Shown one piece after another: positions 1-10,562 of a stretch of 64,000 bases of DNA (its first letter is position 1; every line of letters begins with the position of its first letter). The notes beneath the pieces are model-generated. The model was not told the origin of the DNA and searched no databases. It was given only the letters and a program-made list of their open reading frames with translations. Source of the stretch: Prochlorococcus sp. AG-347-M18 (GTDB lineage: Bacteria > Cyanobacteriota > Cyanobacteriia > PCC-6307 > Cyanobiaceae). The DNA is taken from assembly GCA_003281165.1 (NCBI GenBank), contig QCCT01000005.1, forward strand, positions 17,125-81,124. Direction: 5' to 3'. The position numbers were made by a program, and so were the translations under genes.

Positions 1-462
1 AAACATCCAGGAACCATAGGGAATATTGTTTTTTGGTATTGCATTTATTGGAACGCTTGGTTCTATTCGATTTATTAATTCATAACCCCAAGAGCCATAT
101 AACTGACCAATTGATGGCAAGTCATCAAGCATGGTTGACTTGTATTCCTTTGTCCAACTTCTTAAAATATCGAAAGGATCACCTTCATTTATTTCAGTTT
201 TGCCATTATTCCAAGTTTTAACTATTTCTTCGCCATAACAAACTGCTTCCCAAAGAGGTTTAGTAGCGACAATACTCCACCTACCCAAATTCTCCCCACC
301 TTCAACAGATTCAAGAAAAACACCATGGGAATCTTTTGAAGATAATTTTAACCAAGTTGACAATGGAGTCTCTAAATCTGCCGGCCAAGTTTCAACTATA
401 GGTATGAAATTTTTACCTTCTTTGTAAGCCTTTAAAAAACTATCTTTCTGTGAACTGATCAT
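1..462 (-). CDS. trpE: Anthranilate synthase component I (TrpE), N-terminal part; truncated by window edge
   Basis: Reverse-strand translation from ATG at 462: MISSQKDSFLKAYKEGKNFIPIVETWPADLETPLSTWLKL...FLESVEGGENLGRWSIVATKP; ORF runs off the window. Confidence 0.8.
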   Translation of the reverse strand, partial: MISSQKDSFLKAYKEGKNFIPIVETWPADLETPLSTWLKLSSKDSHGVFLESVEGGENLGRWSIVATKPLWEAVCYGEEIVKTWNNGKTEINEGDPFDILRSWTKEYKSTMLDDLPSIGQLYGSWGYELINRIEPSVPINAIPKNNIPYGSWMF

Positions 463-521
463 ATTAATAATGTCAGCCCAAATTATAATTATTTTCTTCT
501 TTTATATCAACTTTAAGGAAG

Positions 522-944
522 TTAATCAAAAGTATTCTTAGTTGTAAATTTCAAACCAGCTGGATTAGGATTCTCACCAATTCTTCTAGGATTATGACCT
601 ACTTTCTCTCTACCTTCATTTACTTTTTCAGGGAAAACACCATCCTTTGGGTGTAAAAATTCAATATCTCCACCTGGGAAAATTCGGTAGATTTTAAAAT
701 CTTCAATTCTTGGCTTGAAGGCTCTTAATTGTGTCCCTAATGCAAGGCATTGTTCTTTTCTTGCAAAGTACATTAAATTATCACCTTCATTCATAATAGC
801 CGCTCCACCGGTCGGCAATTCAAATGCTTGTTCCTTTGAGCTTTTCCATACAATTGCATATTTTTCTTCGGTTTCTGCTGAGTTTAATAAACCCCCAGTA
901 CTTCCTATATGCTTTGGAAATTGACCAACTAAAGTTTCAGTCAT
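522..944 (-). CDS. psaD: Photosystem I reaction center subunit II (PsaD)
   Basis: ORF 522..1004; conserved protein starts at internal Met [20 protein letters not shown]...[23 protein letters not shown]. Confidence 0.93.
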   Translation of the reverse strand: MTETLVGQFPKHIGSTGGLLNSAETEEKYAIVWKSSKEQAFELPTGGAAIMNEGDNLMYFARKEQCLALGTQLRAFKPRIEDFKIYRIFPGGDIEFLHPKDGVFPEKVNEGREKVGHNPRRIGENPNPAGLKFTTKNTFD

Positions 945-1056
945 CCTAAATTTTAAGTTATTTTCTTTTAAGAAATTAGCATCCATATTTTGCAAAATTA
1001 ACAATTAATAGGAAATTTTCTACATTATTTAATATATCTATAATTTAATTCTCATT

Positions 1057-2424
1057 TCATTTTGCATCTGAAATCGGAAAAAACACTGTTAAACCTGTAT
1101 CTCGTCTTTGGGTGACATGCCCTCCTAAACTAGCTAACAACTTTTGAGTGGCATTTTGACTAAGTTGTAAACTTCCAGTTTGAGGGTTCCAATTTAAAAC
1201 AGGACCAATATCAGAACCGTTATCTTTTTTTAAAATTTCTTTTTGATTGTTATCTAATTTTTGTACTTTGAGTTGAAGTTTGAGTTTTTGACCAGCTGGT
1301 CTTAATTCTAAAATCAATGTACTACCTTCTTTTAATCCTCTCGTATTTTTATCAATTAATCCCCTTAACATTAATTCTAATTTTTCAGAATCACTCAAAA
1401 TTTGTGGAAGTTGTTTGGGGATATCTATCTTCAAAGAAATACCACGTCGATTTAATTGTTTATTCCACAAAGGTGCAAGCTTTTTGAAAATTTCGGCTAA
1501 ATTAATTTTCGCCAAGTTATTCAATGATGGCACTTCATTACTAACTAATTCTGCTGCATTAAAAATTAAACCAAACCTATCGATTTGTTCATTACATTCA
1601 TTATCTATTTGAATTAAACGATTTCTCATTGATTCATCCATTTTATATTTTTTTAAAGTAGAACTTATTAGAGTTCTTATTGTTGCCAATGGAGTTCTTA
1701 CTTCATGAGAAATTGCACGTAATAATTTTGCTTCAGTTATTTGCACATGTTTTTCATCATTTTTCACAGAACTCTGTATATTATGATTTGGTGTAATATT
1801 TGCTAATTTTGCCGATAATATTGGCCAAAATAATTTTTCAAATTGATTGTAGATATTAAGGTTACCTAAATTATTGATTGCATTACGAAATTTTACTCCT
1901 TCCTCATAATTTTCTTGATTTAATTTTGCATGCATTAATTCAATTGAAAGTTTTAGACTTTCTTCATCACACTTCATTAAAAGAATTTTCTTATTTTTTT
2001 CTCCTACAATTGATAATACGCATTGAAAATTTGGGGTGATTATCATCAAAAAAGGTTCATACCCATCTTCTTGACAAAGATTTAATACTTTATAATCACT
2101 AACTGAATCAAAATCTTTTTTTATCTTTTCTGAATTATTGACTGGTAAAAAACCTGCATTCTCATTTTGATAGTATGGAAAGCCCTCCGGGGACCACAAC
2201 CAACCATGAAGTTTATTAAAAAATTTCTTGTCGTTAAGAGCAGGTAAAGGTGAAGCAACCCAAATACCTCCCTGTTGGTAATTCTGAGAAAGGAACTCTT
2301 TTTGAATAACTTCTAAAGATGCCCACCACATTCTTCTGGATGTATCATCATCCACATATATAGTTTGAACTCCTTTTATCAAAAGGTCTTGAATTTTTTT
2401 TATAGTTATTTGTGATTTCATCAA
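1057..2424 (-). CDS. Sensor histidine kinase
   Basis: 455 aa; H-box AISHEVRTPLATIRTLISS and degenerate C-terminal ATPase region. Confidence 0.8.
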   Translation of the reverse strand: MMKSQITIKKIQDLLIKGVQTIYVDDDTSRRMWWASLEVIQKEFLSQNYQQGGIWVASPLPALNDKKFFNKLHGWLWSPEGFPYYQNENAGFLPVNNSEKIKKDFDSVSDYKVLNLCQEDGYEPFLMIITPNFQCVLSIVGEKNKKILLMKCDEESLKLSIELMHAKLNQENYEEGVKFRNAINNLGNLNIYNQFEKLFWPILSAKLANITPNHNIQSSVKNDEKHVQITEAKLLRAISHEVRTPLATIRTLISSTLKKYKMDESMRNRLIQIDNECNEQIDRFGLIFNAAELVSNEVPSLNNLAKINLAEIFKKLAPLWNKQLNRRGISLKIDIPKQLPQILSDSEKLELMLRGLIDKNTRGLKEGSTLILELRPAGQKLKLQLKVQKLDNNQKEILKKDNGSDIGPVLNWNPQTGSLQLSQNATQKLLASLGGHVTQRRDTGLTVFFPISDAK

Positions 2425-3692
2425 CCTCTTAGTGATCTAGAACGTTTCAATATAGATAAAACAAATCCAATAGATATAAAATTAGTCACCAATGACGTTC
2501 GACCATAGCTCATAAAAGGAAGGGGAATCCCAGTAACTGGTCCTAATCCAATAGTCATAAATAAATTAATAATTATTTGAAATAAAAATGTTGAGGCTAT
2601 TCCAATAACAATTAGAGATTCAAAGTTAGTCCTTGCAATTGTTGCAGTATTAATAAGTTTATTAATCAAAAAAAAGAACAAAAATAAAACTATAACGCAC
2701 CCCACAAAACCTAATTCTTCCCCTAAAGCACTGAATATAAAATCAGTATGTTGTTCAGGTATAAATTGCAAATTAGTCAGCTTACCTTGTAGCAAACCAG
2801 TCCCAAATAATCCTCCAGAACCAATTGCAATTTTACTCTGTATCAAATGATATCCGCCACCAAGTGGATCTCTATTTGGATCTAAAAATAAAACTAATCT
2901 ATCTTTTTGATATTCTTTTAAGCCATATTGCCACAAAATTGGTGTAAATTTTGCCACTAATAAATGAAACGAAATAGCGAGAGCAGAAAAAATAATCTTC
3001 TTTTTTGAAGATCTATAGGCAAGATATCCTATAACCGGAATCCAGAAAATAAGAAGATTTGGTAAGGTTAAATATAATATTGATGTGATAATACAAAAAA
3101 CTAATATCAAAATCCACTCTATGGGCATTTTAGACCAATAGAGCATCACACCTGTCAAAACAATTAAAACTAAAGAGGTACCTAAATCCGGTTGAAAGAA
3201 AATTAATAACCAAGGAATAACCACTACTAATAAGGGCAATACTAAATCTCTTATTGTAAGGATTATTTTTTTGTCGAGTGCTAAAGCAAGAGTTAATACA
3301 CTACTAAGTTTAGCTACCTCTGAAGGCTGAAAAGAAAAAATGCCCAAGTTTAGCCATCTTTGAGCTCCAGAAACTGAAATTCCAAAAAAATAAATGAGTA
3401 ATAACGATATTAGAGTACAAAAATAAAATGGAACCACATACTTTCTAATTCTCTCTAACGGTATATAAGAAATAAAAAATGCTAAGAAATAACCAAAAAA
3501 ACCAGTTACGATATGACCTAAATAGTTCGATACTAAAAAATCACCCTGAATACTTTTTATCAAAAAACCCGAAATAATAACTAAAAACAGGGGAATAATT
3601 AGTAGCGGAGAAAATAAAAAACCTCTATTAAAGTTGTCTTTTTTTTGTAAAAATCCTCTGTTATTTAATAAAGAAATTCTCTTAAACATCAA
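2421..3692 (-). CDS. rodA: RodA/FtsW/SpoVE family cell-shape protein (RodA)
   Basis: 423 aa multi-TM; PNRDPLGGGYHLIQSKIAIGSGGLFGTGLLQG...FIPEQHTDFIFSALGEELGF. Confidence 0.9.
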   Translation of the reverse strand: MMFKRISLLNNRGFLQKKDNFNRGFLFSPLLIIPLFLVIISGFLIKSIQGDFLVSNYLGHIVTGFFGYFLAFFISYIPLERIRKYVVPFYFCTLISLLLIYFFGISVSGAQRWLNLGIFSFQPSEVAKLSSVLTLALALDKKIILTIRDLVLPLLVVVIPWLLIFFQPDLGTSLVLIVLTGVMLYWSKMPIEWILILVFCIITSILYLTLPNLLIFWIPVIGYLAYRSSKKKIIFSALAISFHLLVAKFTPILWQYGLKEYQKDRLVLFLDPNRDPLGGGYHLIQSKIAIGSGGLFGTGLLQGKLTNLQFIPEQHTDFIFSALGEELGFVGCVIVLFLFFFLINKLINTATIARTNFESLIVIGIASTFLFQIIINLFMTIGLGPVTGIPLPFMSYGRTSLVTNFISIGFVLSILKRSRSLRG

Positions 3693-4762
3693 TAAGTCTT
3701 AACAAATTGGTTCTTAATTAATTGAGCTAAATTACCAAATAAGACAGAGCTTTCTTTATTGGGCTGGCTTATTGAGATTGGCACACCTTTATTGCTATCA
3801 TCAACGAGAGGGATTTCAATAGGAATTTGAGCTAATAATGGTAAGTCATTTTCGTTAGCTAATGTTTGTCCACCACCTTTACCAAAGATTTCATATTTTT
3901 TACCTGGCATATCTGGCGGAATAAATACTGACATATTTTCTACAATTCCCAGTAACGGTACTCCCAGTTGTTTAAACATTGCTAATCCCCTCCTTGCATC
4001 TTGCAATGATACTTGTTGAGGAGTAGTGACGACTATAGCTCCAGAAATAGGCACAGATTGAGAAAGGGATATTTGAGCGTCTCCTGTTCCAGGAGGCAAA
4101 TCAATAACCAAAAAATCAAGATTATTCCATTCAACTTGGTACAAAAATTGTCTGATAATACTATTAAGCATTGGTCCTCTCCATATAACTGGCTGACCTT
4201 CTTCTATGAGGAAACCCATTGATACCAATGAAATTCCATATTTATTTATTGGTATTAACCTTTGATCATTGCCACTTCCTTCTGTAACCTTTGGATTCTG
4301 TTCGGCAACTCCCATCATTGAGGGAGTATTAGGTCCATATATATCCGCATCGAGCAAACCAGTTTTCAAGCCTAATTTAGCTAGAGAACAAGCGAGATTA
4401 ACTGCAATGGTACTTTTTCCAACTCCACCTTTACCACTGCTAACAGCTATGATATGTCGAATACCATCAATCTTCTGCAACTCAGGAACATTACTTTGAT
4501 TTTGAGATTCTGTTTTGGAAGGATTATTATCTACTTCTATTTGAACGTCATCAATATCTTCAAAAGCCAGTAAAACGCCTCTAACCTCTTGTACAATTCT
4601 ATCTCTCTGAGAATTTGCAAACGATGGTAATGATAATGTTACGATTACTCTCGGTATAGTTACTCTTACATTTTTAATCCAAGCTAATTCAATTACATTT
4701 TTCTGTGATCCAGCATCTAGAACTTTTTGTAAAGCAAAATTCGCATCTTCTATTGTGGTCAT
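3689..4762 (-). CDS. mrp: Mrp/ApbC family Fe-S carrier P-loop ATPase
   Basis: IAVSSGKGGVGKSTIAVNLA deviant Walker A; VIDLPPGTGDAQISLSQ. Confidence 0.93.
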   Translation of the reverse strand: MTTIEDANFALQKVLDAGSQKNVIELAWIKNVRVTIPRVIVTLSLPSFANSQRDRIVQEVRGVLLAFEDIDDVQIEVDNNPSKTESQNQSNVPELQKIDGIRHIIAVSSGKGGVGKSTIAVNLACSLAKLGLKTGLLDADIYGPNTPSMMGVAEQNPKVTEGSGNDQRLIPINKYGISLVSMGFLIEEGQPVIWRGPMLNSIIRQFLYQVEWNNLDFLVIDLPPGTGDAQISLSQSVPISGAIVVTTPQQVSLQDARRGLAMFKQLGVPLLGIVENMSVFIPPDMPGKKYEIFGKGGGQTLANENDLPLLAQIPIEIPLVDDSNKGVPISISQPNKESSVLFGNLAQLIKNQFVKTY

Positions 4763-4921
4763 TAAATTTTTAAATATTTTGACAAGGTAGTCGACTGTTT
4801 AAAAGATTAAGAACTATGTCGAACTATCAAATAATAGGCAATAAGGACCCCCTAAGAGAAATTATAAAGAGAAACTTATAATTAACCAAAAAAATTTTTT
4901 TCTTCAAGATTTACTAAATAC

Positions 4922-5950
4922 ATGTTGAAAGAACCTCCTAAAAACTCGAGAGAAAAAACTAAAAATCTCTTATTAACTCTACAAGACAAAATTTGTTCAG
5001 GACTTGAAAATGTAGACGGCAAAGGGAAATTTACAGAGGAATCCTGGCTAAGAGACGAAGGCGGCGGTGGAAGATCAAGAGTATTGAAAAATGGTTCTAT
5101 TTTTGAGCAAGCAGGCGTTAATTTCTCGGAAGTACAGGGAAAAGAATTACCTCAATCTATAATCTCTCAAAGGCCCGAAGCAAAAGGTCATGAATGGTTT
5201 GCTACGGGAACTTCTATGGTTTTGCATCCGAAGAATCCCTATATCCCTACAGTTCATCTGAATTATCGATATTTCGAAGCTGGTCCTGTTTGGTGGTTTG
5301 GGGGAGGTGCAGATTTAACCCCTTTTTATCCTTATCTTTCTGACGTAAGGAATTTTCATAATGAACATAAAAAAGCTTGTGAGAAAGTTGATCAAGATTT
5401 GCATAAAGTTTTCAAACCATGGTGTGATGAATATTTCTTCTTGAAGCATAGAAATGAATCTAGAGGCATAGGAGGTATTTTTTATGATTATCAAGATGGT
5501 TCAGGCAATATTTATAGAGGAAATAATCAAAATGGAGAAGCATCAAAAGCTTCACAAAATATTGGCAGATCTAATTTAAATTGGGATAATTTATTTTCTT
5601 TAGCGGAAAACTGTGGGCAGGCATTTCTGCCTTCATATTTGCCCATTGTTCAAAAAAGAGCTTCTCAAACATATTCATCGAATGAAAGAGAATTCCAGCT
5701 ATATCGAAGAGGTAGATATGTCGAATTCAATTTAGTTTGGGATAGAGGGACAATTTTTGGACTACAAACAAATGGAAGAACTGAATCAATATTAATGTCC
5801 CTACCGCCTTTAGCTAGATGGGAATATGGATATAAAGCTAGAAAGAATTCTCGAGAGGAATTTCTCACATCAATTTTTACAAAGCCCCAAGATTGGTTAA
5901 ACGATAAAGAGTTAGAGAAATTCTGTATAGAGAATAATATTTTTGATTAA
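4922..5950 (+). CDS. hemF: Aerobic coproporphyrinogen III oxidase
   Basis: [63 protein letters not shown]. Confidence 0.96.
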   Translation: MLKEPPKNSREKTKNLLLTLQDKICSGLENVDGKGKFTEESWLRDEGGGGRSRVLKNGSIFEQAGVNFSEVQGKELPQSIISQRPEAKGHEWFATGTSMVLHPKNPYIPTVHLNYRYFEAGPVWWFGGGADLTPFYPYLSDVRNFHNEHKKACEKVDQDLHKVFKPWCDEYFFLKHRNESRGIGGIFYDYQDGSGNIYRGNNQNGEASKASQNIGRSNLNWDNLFSLAENCGQAFLPSYLPIVQKRASQTYSSNEREFQLYRRGRYVEFNLVWDRGTIFGLQTNGRTESILMSLPPLARWEYGYKARKNSREEFLTSIFTKPQDWLNDKELEKFCIENNIFD

Positions 5951-5978
5951 AAATTATCTAATAAACTTTTAAAGTATC

Positions 5979-6536
5979 TTAAATAGGTGTTTTAAATAGA
6001 GAACCGTCACTTTTCAATTGAAGTTTTTCTCCGAGTTCATTTTCTAAAGAGATTAATTCATCCCTATGAGCTCTAAGTCTCATTAAAGTTGAATCATTTT
6101 CATTTTCGTTGATCAACCTTAATTCAAATTTCTCCTCTCTTGCTGATTTTTTAGAATAAACAATTCCAGACAAAGGTCCACCAATTAATCCCAAAAGAAT
6201 AGGCCACCAACCTAGTTCCGGATATATTTGAATAATTACTAATCCCAAAGCACACGAACCAAAACCGCCCAGAAAACCTAAAAATATTGCTAAAAATTTA
6301 CTAGAAATAACTTGACCCTTGAATATTAAACTTCTTTGTTCAAAATCTCCTCCTGTTTGCTTCCATCCCCTCAAATTAAGCCATTCACATAAACCATTTA
6401 AAACCTTAATTGGCTCCTGAGAAGATGAAATCTCAACGATGGTTGTTCTATCTTTACTAGAAGCCCTAAGAAAAAAAAATAATCCTATGGCCAAGAGAAT
6501 TGTCAGCAATAATGTTGAATTTAAGGAATATGACAT
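5979..6536 (-). CDS. Conserved cyanobacterial membrane protein of unknown function
   Basis: 185 aa ORF with hydrophobic segments. Confidence 0.7.
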   Translation of the reverse strand: MSYSLNSTLLLTILLAIGLFFFLRASSKDRTTIVEISSSQEPIKVLNGLCEWLNLRGWKQTGGDFEQRSLIFKGQVISSKFLAIFLGFLGGFGSCALGLVIIQIYPELGWWPILLGLIGGPLSGIVYSKKSAREEKFELRLINENENDSTLMRLRAHRDELISLENELGEKLQLKSDGSLFKTPI

Positions 6537-6699
6537 TAAATAATTTTTTCTAGTAACTCGAGAATAAAAATTAAAGTTACATCATATTATAATTTTTCAG
6601 AATTATTCTGTAAAATGTTCCTATTAGATAAAAATTCTTAATTAAATAAAATCTTAAGTAATATTCTAAACCTTAAATTTCTTTAAATACTAATTAAAA

Positions 6700-7335
6700 A
6701 TGACTATTGATAATAAAAATCTTGATCTTCTTTATAGCGATTTAACATTAGATTTATACAATCTTTATAAAAAATCATCTTACTTAGCTATTGACACTGA
6801 AGCAATGGGTTTAATTCATGGAAGAGATAGGCTCTGTTTAGTACAAATATGCAATGAATTTAAAAGAACATCATGTATAAAAATCGAACTTAATACATCT
6901 TCTTCTCCTCATTTAAAAAAACTTCTTGAAGATGAAAAAATTACTAAAGTATTTCACTATGCGAGATTTGATGTAGCAGCTCTAAAATGCAATCTTGAAA
7001 TTAATACAAAAAATATTTTTTGTACAAAAATTGCCAGTAAATTGGCAAGAACTTATACAAATAAACACGGTTTAAAGGATTTAATTAATGAATTGTTAGG
7101 TATAGAACTGGACAAAAGCTCGCAAAGTAGTGATTGGGGTAGCAACGAAGATTTAACAAAAGATCAATTAGATTATGCAGCAAATGATGTTAGATATTTA
7201 ATTGAAGCTATGCATAAATTAAAAGTTATTTTAGAAAGAGAAAATAGATATGAATTAGCTCAAAAATGTTTCGAAACAGTTTCTGTACATGCTGATTTAG
7301 ACATACTAAAATTTTCAAATATATTTGAACATTAA
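6700..7335 (+). CDS. Ribonuclease D-like 3'-5' exonuclease
   Basis: DEDD motifs: AIDTEAMGL, FHYARFDVAAL, DYAANDVRYL. Confidence 0.9.
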   Translation: MTIDNKNLDLLYSDLTLDLYNLYKKSSYLAIDTEAMGLIHGRDRLCLVQICNEFKRTSCIKIELNTSSSPHLKKLLEDEKITKVFHYARFDVAALKCNLEINTKNIFCTKIASKLARTYTNKHGLKDLINELLGIELDKSSQSSDWGSNEDLTKDQLDYAANDVRYLIEAMHKLKVILERENRYELAQKCFETVSVHADLDILKFSNIFEH

Positions 7336-7338
7336 GAA

Positions 7339-7605
7339 TCAATCTTCAGTTAAAAAATTATCTTCACCGTCAAGAGTTTTCATAAGCTTATCAAGTATTC
7401 TTGAAGAACTTAATTTATCTCCATCGTTTTTTTCACAAATGTTTAAAACATTTTGCGCAACTTTTATTTTTTCTTGAATAGTTTTCGAGCCTTCTTTTGC
7501 AATTTGAATTTCTACTTTCTTTTTAGCAGAAGATAAGCTTATACTCATAAGTTTTGCAATCTCTGCACAAATTTTTAGATATTGCCGATCATTTATTGGA
7601 TACAT
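7339..7605 (-). CDS. Conserved hypothetical protein
   Basis: 88 aa ORF between rnd and the LpxB-like gene. Confidence 0.55.
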   Translation of the reverse strand: MYPINDRQYLKICAEIAKLMSISLSSAKKKVEIQIAKEGSKTIQEKIKVAQNVLNICEKNDGDKLSSSRILDKLMKTLDGEDNFLTED

Positions 7606-7640
7606 AAAAGAATTAATAATTAATAAGCTAGTGCCATTTA

Positions 7641-8870
7641 CTAAGATAACAAATCAAGGTTTATTGCATCTACGATTTTCTTACTTGCTCCGGATTCCCC
7701 CATTCTTTTTTTTCCAATTTTTGCTTGTTCTAATCTATTAACTTTTGTTTTCAAAAGTATACTCAACTGTTTTAAAAGAAATTTTTTGTTCTTACAAACT
7801 AAAACACTACCTCCCAATAATCTTGATTGCCTTTTTGCAAATGATTTTGTAAATTGTGGTCCACGCCCCGGTAGAGAAAGAGAAGGAATTCCAAGGCCAG
7901 TAATTTGCTCTGTAGCAGTTCCTGCATTAGACAAACCAACTTCTGCCATATTGGCCCATGAATTGAATTTACCTTTTCCAATCACTACATATTGATCTTT
8001 ATTTTTCCATACTGAATCTTCATCAATTAGAAATTTAACTTTACTCTGTTTTATAAAACCATATTTATTTAAATAACCGTGAATTTGAATAACATTCGCA
8101 TTAATGCTCAAAGGCAAAAGTATTAACAAATCCCTCGATAAATTAAAATCTTTCAAACAAGCAAGAAAATTATCAAGATTTTTAAGAGCTTCAGGGTATC
8201 TACTTCCAACTAATAAAATAATCCTTTTAAAAGAAATAATATTTGATATATTCTGGTTTGTTGCATTTACAAAATCCATCATTGGATTACCAAAGTATTT
8301 TGCATCGATATTTTTTCTATTCAAATTATTAGCTGTAATTTTATCTCTCACAATTAAATTTTTACATCTTGGAGATTGCATTAAAAACAGTTCCCATGGA
8401 TCCCATTCAGAACCTTTCAACTTATGATAAAAATCACTTAAATCCCAACCTGGCTCACTACTCCAAGTATGATCACTTTTGGGAGTTCCAATGAAACTAA
8501 ATTCGCATTCAGAACTCCAAGCGTAAAGTAAAGGCAAAAAATCTCCCACTGCGATAATTTTGCAGTTATGTTTTGACTTTTGTTTTATAAGTAAAAAATT
8601 TCTTAAATTATCAATTAAAAATCCTGCAAACAAATCAAGCAAAAATCCCTTTAGACTTTGATTACTAAAGCCTCCACTAGGCAGCTCTCTTAAATATCCT
8701 ATTTTTCGAAAATTCTTGGATTTTATGGAATTAAATACATCTCCATTTCCTACTAAAGGTAAAACTTCAATATTTTTATTTTTTATTTTTTTTAGTAATC
8801 TTTTTATTATTTCTGATGCAATTACGTCTTCTCCATGGCCATTGCATATAAATAATAGAGAATGAGTCAC
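7641..8870 (-). CDS. Lipid-A-disaccharide synthase-like glycosyltransferase family protein
   Basis: ORF track extends to 9053 but the first ~60 codons are the antisense of tRNA-Cys plus its flank; likely GTG start at 8868-8870 (VTHSLLFICNGHGED); GNPMMDF, GNAGTATEQITGLGIPSLSLPGRGPQFTK. Confidence 0.75.
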   Translation of the reverse strand: MTHSLLFICNGHGEDVIASEIIKRLLKKIKNKNIEVLPLVGNGDVFNSIKSKNFRKIGYLRELPSGGFSNQSLKGFLLDLFAGFLIDNLRNFLLIKQKSKHNCKIIAVGDFLPLLYAWSSECEFSFIGTPKSDHTWSSEPGWDLSDFYHKLKGSEWDPWELFLMQSPRCKNLIVRDKITANNLNRKNIDAKYFGNPMMDFVNATNQNISNIISFKRIILLVGSRYPEALKNLDNFLACLKDFNLSRDLLILLPLSINANVIQIHGYLNKYGFIKQSKVKFLIDEDSVWKNKDQYVVIGKGKFNSWANMAEVGLSNAGTATEQITGLGIPSLSLPGRGPQFTKSFAKRQSRLLGGSVLVCKNKKFLLKQLSILLKTKVNRLEQAKIGKKRMGESGASKKIVDAINLDLLS

Positions 8871-8912
8871 CTTACTGTTAAGATCATTAAAAGACTCGGT
8901 TGAATCTTTTTC

Positions 8913-8982
8913 GGCGGCATGGCCAAGTGGTAAGGCAGAGGATTGCAAATCCTTTATCCCCAGTTCGAATCTGGGTGCCGCC
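8913..8982 (+). tRNA. tRNA-Cys (GCA)
   Basis: ggcggcatggccaagtggtaaggcagaggattgcaaatcctttatccccagttcgaatctgggtgccgcc; 7-bp acceptor stem ggcggca/tgccgcc, anticodon loop ttGCAaa, TTCGAAT T-loop. Confidence 0.96.
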
Positions 8983-8985
8983 TTC
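8964..8985 (+). repeat. attL direct repeat (tRNA-Cys 3' end)
   Basis: Identical to 18422-18443. Confidence 0.9.
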
Positions 8986-9070
8986 ATTATATTTACGGTA
9001 CATTTCCCTATAAACCGTTCCAGTATCTTAAGTTTTGAATATCTATTATTCATTTATTGCTTAAAAAGTG

Positions 9071-9088
9071 GGATGGTAAGTGGATGGT
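9071..9088 (+). repeat. Element-end repeat (putative integrase arm-type sites)
   Basis: ggatggtaagtggatggt; same 18-mer at 18341-18358; inverted copies TTACCATCCC at 9141-9150 and taccatct at 9208-9215. Confidence 0.7.
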
Positions 9089-9538
9089 TAGTAAGGTTTG
9101 TTTCTGCTAGACGACTTCTGTCTTCTCTACATTATCGCAGTTACCATCCCGTCTTTCAAAAATTATCATTAACTTCCGCATCTTTTATGCGGTTTAAAAT
9201 GCAAAGGTACCATCTAACCTACAAAAGCATCCAAATGGCATGTAATTATCATTGCCATATATAAAATTTCGCCAAGTAAAAATTGACCAAAAGGTCGATT
9301 AATACTAAGAAGTCATACTATATATATACGAACAGGAAACATTTATAAATGTCCAAATAAATGTAGTTGCGTTTTTTATATCTTCAAAAGAATTAGTCAG
9401 GAAATGGGTCTAAGGTTGCTTCCTATAGAGAAATATCACTGAACGTTAACAGAAGAGTACTTAAAAAGAATCAAATTCATATATAGATCAGACGAATAGG
9501 AATATTCGCATTGTATAAACCACTAAGAATAAAAAAGT

Positions 9539-10363
9539 ATGCCTAATGCTGTATTGAAGTTCAAGTGCAAAACTTGGACTGATGAGTCATTGAAAGACCT
9601 CAATTTCAAGAAGAAACTCATAAATCCAAAGGGGAAGGTGCGTCCTGAATTAAAAGTTATCAAATTTGATAAGGAAAGAAAGATACCCAATAAGAAACAC
9701 AATAGGCGGAGCACGGAATCTTGGTTAGAGGAAATGACTAAAGAGTTTGATATTAAATTCAAAGATTTTATATCCATCAGTTTCCATAGACCAAACAAAG
9801 ACATAGTTGATCAATCATTACTTGGAAAACACATCAAGAAAGTAATACTAGATTTCTTCTACAAGAAAAACAAACCAAAAAACATGATCAATATATGGAT
9901 CTTTATTGAACGAGAAGGAATGTTCTTTAGACAAGGTAAGAACCTAGAAAAAGAACCAATCTTTAATGGACAATTACACCTTCATATTCTTTTAGAGAGG
10001 GTGGATCTTGATTGGTGGTTTTCAACAAAGAATAGAGATATAACCATCAAGAAAAGTCATCTTCATAACTTCTTTAAGGATAACTTTCCTACAAAATCAG
10101 AACTCATGAGAGAATCTCTTATGAATCATCTGAAGAGATACGTCAATACTATTGGATCAAGTAAGCAATCAGTAGATATAAAAGATTCTGGAGAAACAAA
10201 GAAAAGAATCCACTATGTGAATAAGTCCTTATCATCAGTTGAGTTTGATAAGTGGGAACATATTGATTTCCTTAATAGTGATCTACCTTGTTGTCCTGTA
10301 AAAAGACCAATTGGAAAGACAAATCGTATAGATAGTAAGGGAATACGAAGTACATATATATAG
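9539..10363 (+). CDS. Putative HUH-superfamily rolling-circle replication initiator / relaxase-like protein
   Basis: 274 aa; FISISFHRP (motif I-like), NGQLHLHILLERV (H-hydrophobic-H, motif II), RIHYVNKSL (YxxK, motif III-like) in the canonical order. Confidence 0.65.
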   Translation: MPNAVLKFKCKTWTDESLKDLNFKKKLINPKGKVRPELKVIKFDKERKIPNKKHNRRSTESWLEEMTKEFDIKFKDFISISFHRPNKDIVDQSLLGKHIKKVILDFFYKKNKPKNMINIWIFIEREGMFFRQGKNLEKEPIFNGQLHLHILLERVDLDWWFSTKNRDITIKKSHLHNFFKDNFPTKSELMRESLMNHLKRYVNTIGSSKQSVDIKDSGETKKRIHYVNKSLSSVEFDKWEHIDFLNSDLPCCPVKRPIGKTNRIDSKGIRSTYI

Positions 10364-10392
10364 GACTAAAACAAACAATTTCCGAATAACCA

Positions 10393-10560
10393 ATGCCACA
10401 AACAATTTCAAAACCAAGACCCAACAAACAAGTACCAATAACTTTTGGTGCAGGTGAAGAGAAACTTCTCGAATTACTAGATAATGGATTAAAGAATAGT
10501 GTCTTCTCGTCTAGATCTGGATGGGTAAAGCAAAAGATTAGAGAGGAGTTCTTATTTTAA
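10393..10560 (+). CDS. Small RHH-like protein (55 aa)
   Basis: Not in ORF track; MPQTISKPRPNKQVPITFGAGEEKLLELLDNGLKNSVFSSRSGWVKQKIREEFLF resembles ribbon-helix-helix proteins. Confidence 0.55.
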   Translation: MPQTISKPRPNKQVPITFGAGEEKLLELLDNGLKNSVFSSRSGWVKQKIREEFLF

Positions 10561-10562
10561 TT

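Noticed and set aside
715-924. Plus-strand ORF opposite psaD, and similar shadow ORFs (e.g. 1415, 4013, 4269, 7786, 8104, 13307, 17145, 37898, 38423, 52753, 59831)
   Set aside because: Antisense to well-supported genes; no independent coding evidence.
8871-9053. N-terminal extension of ORF 7641..9053 (MNNRYSKLKILERF...AAPRFELGIKDLQSSALPLGHAA)
   Set aside because: This part is the antisense translation of tRNA-Cys and its flank; probable real start is GTG at 8868-8870.
9073-9264. ORF of 63 aa on plus strand
   Set aside because: Covers the element-end repeats and has no protein-like features; better explained as the attachment region.
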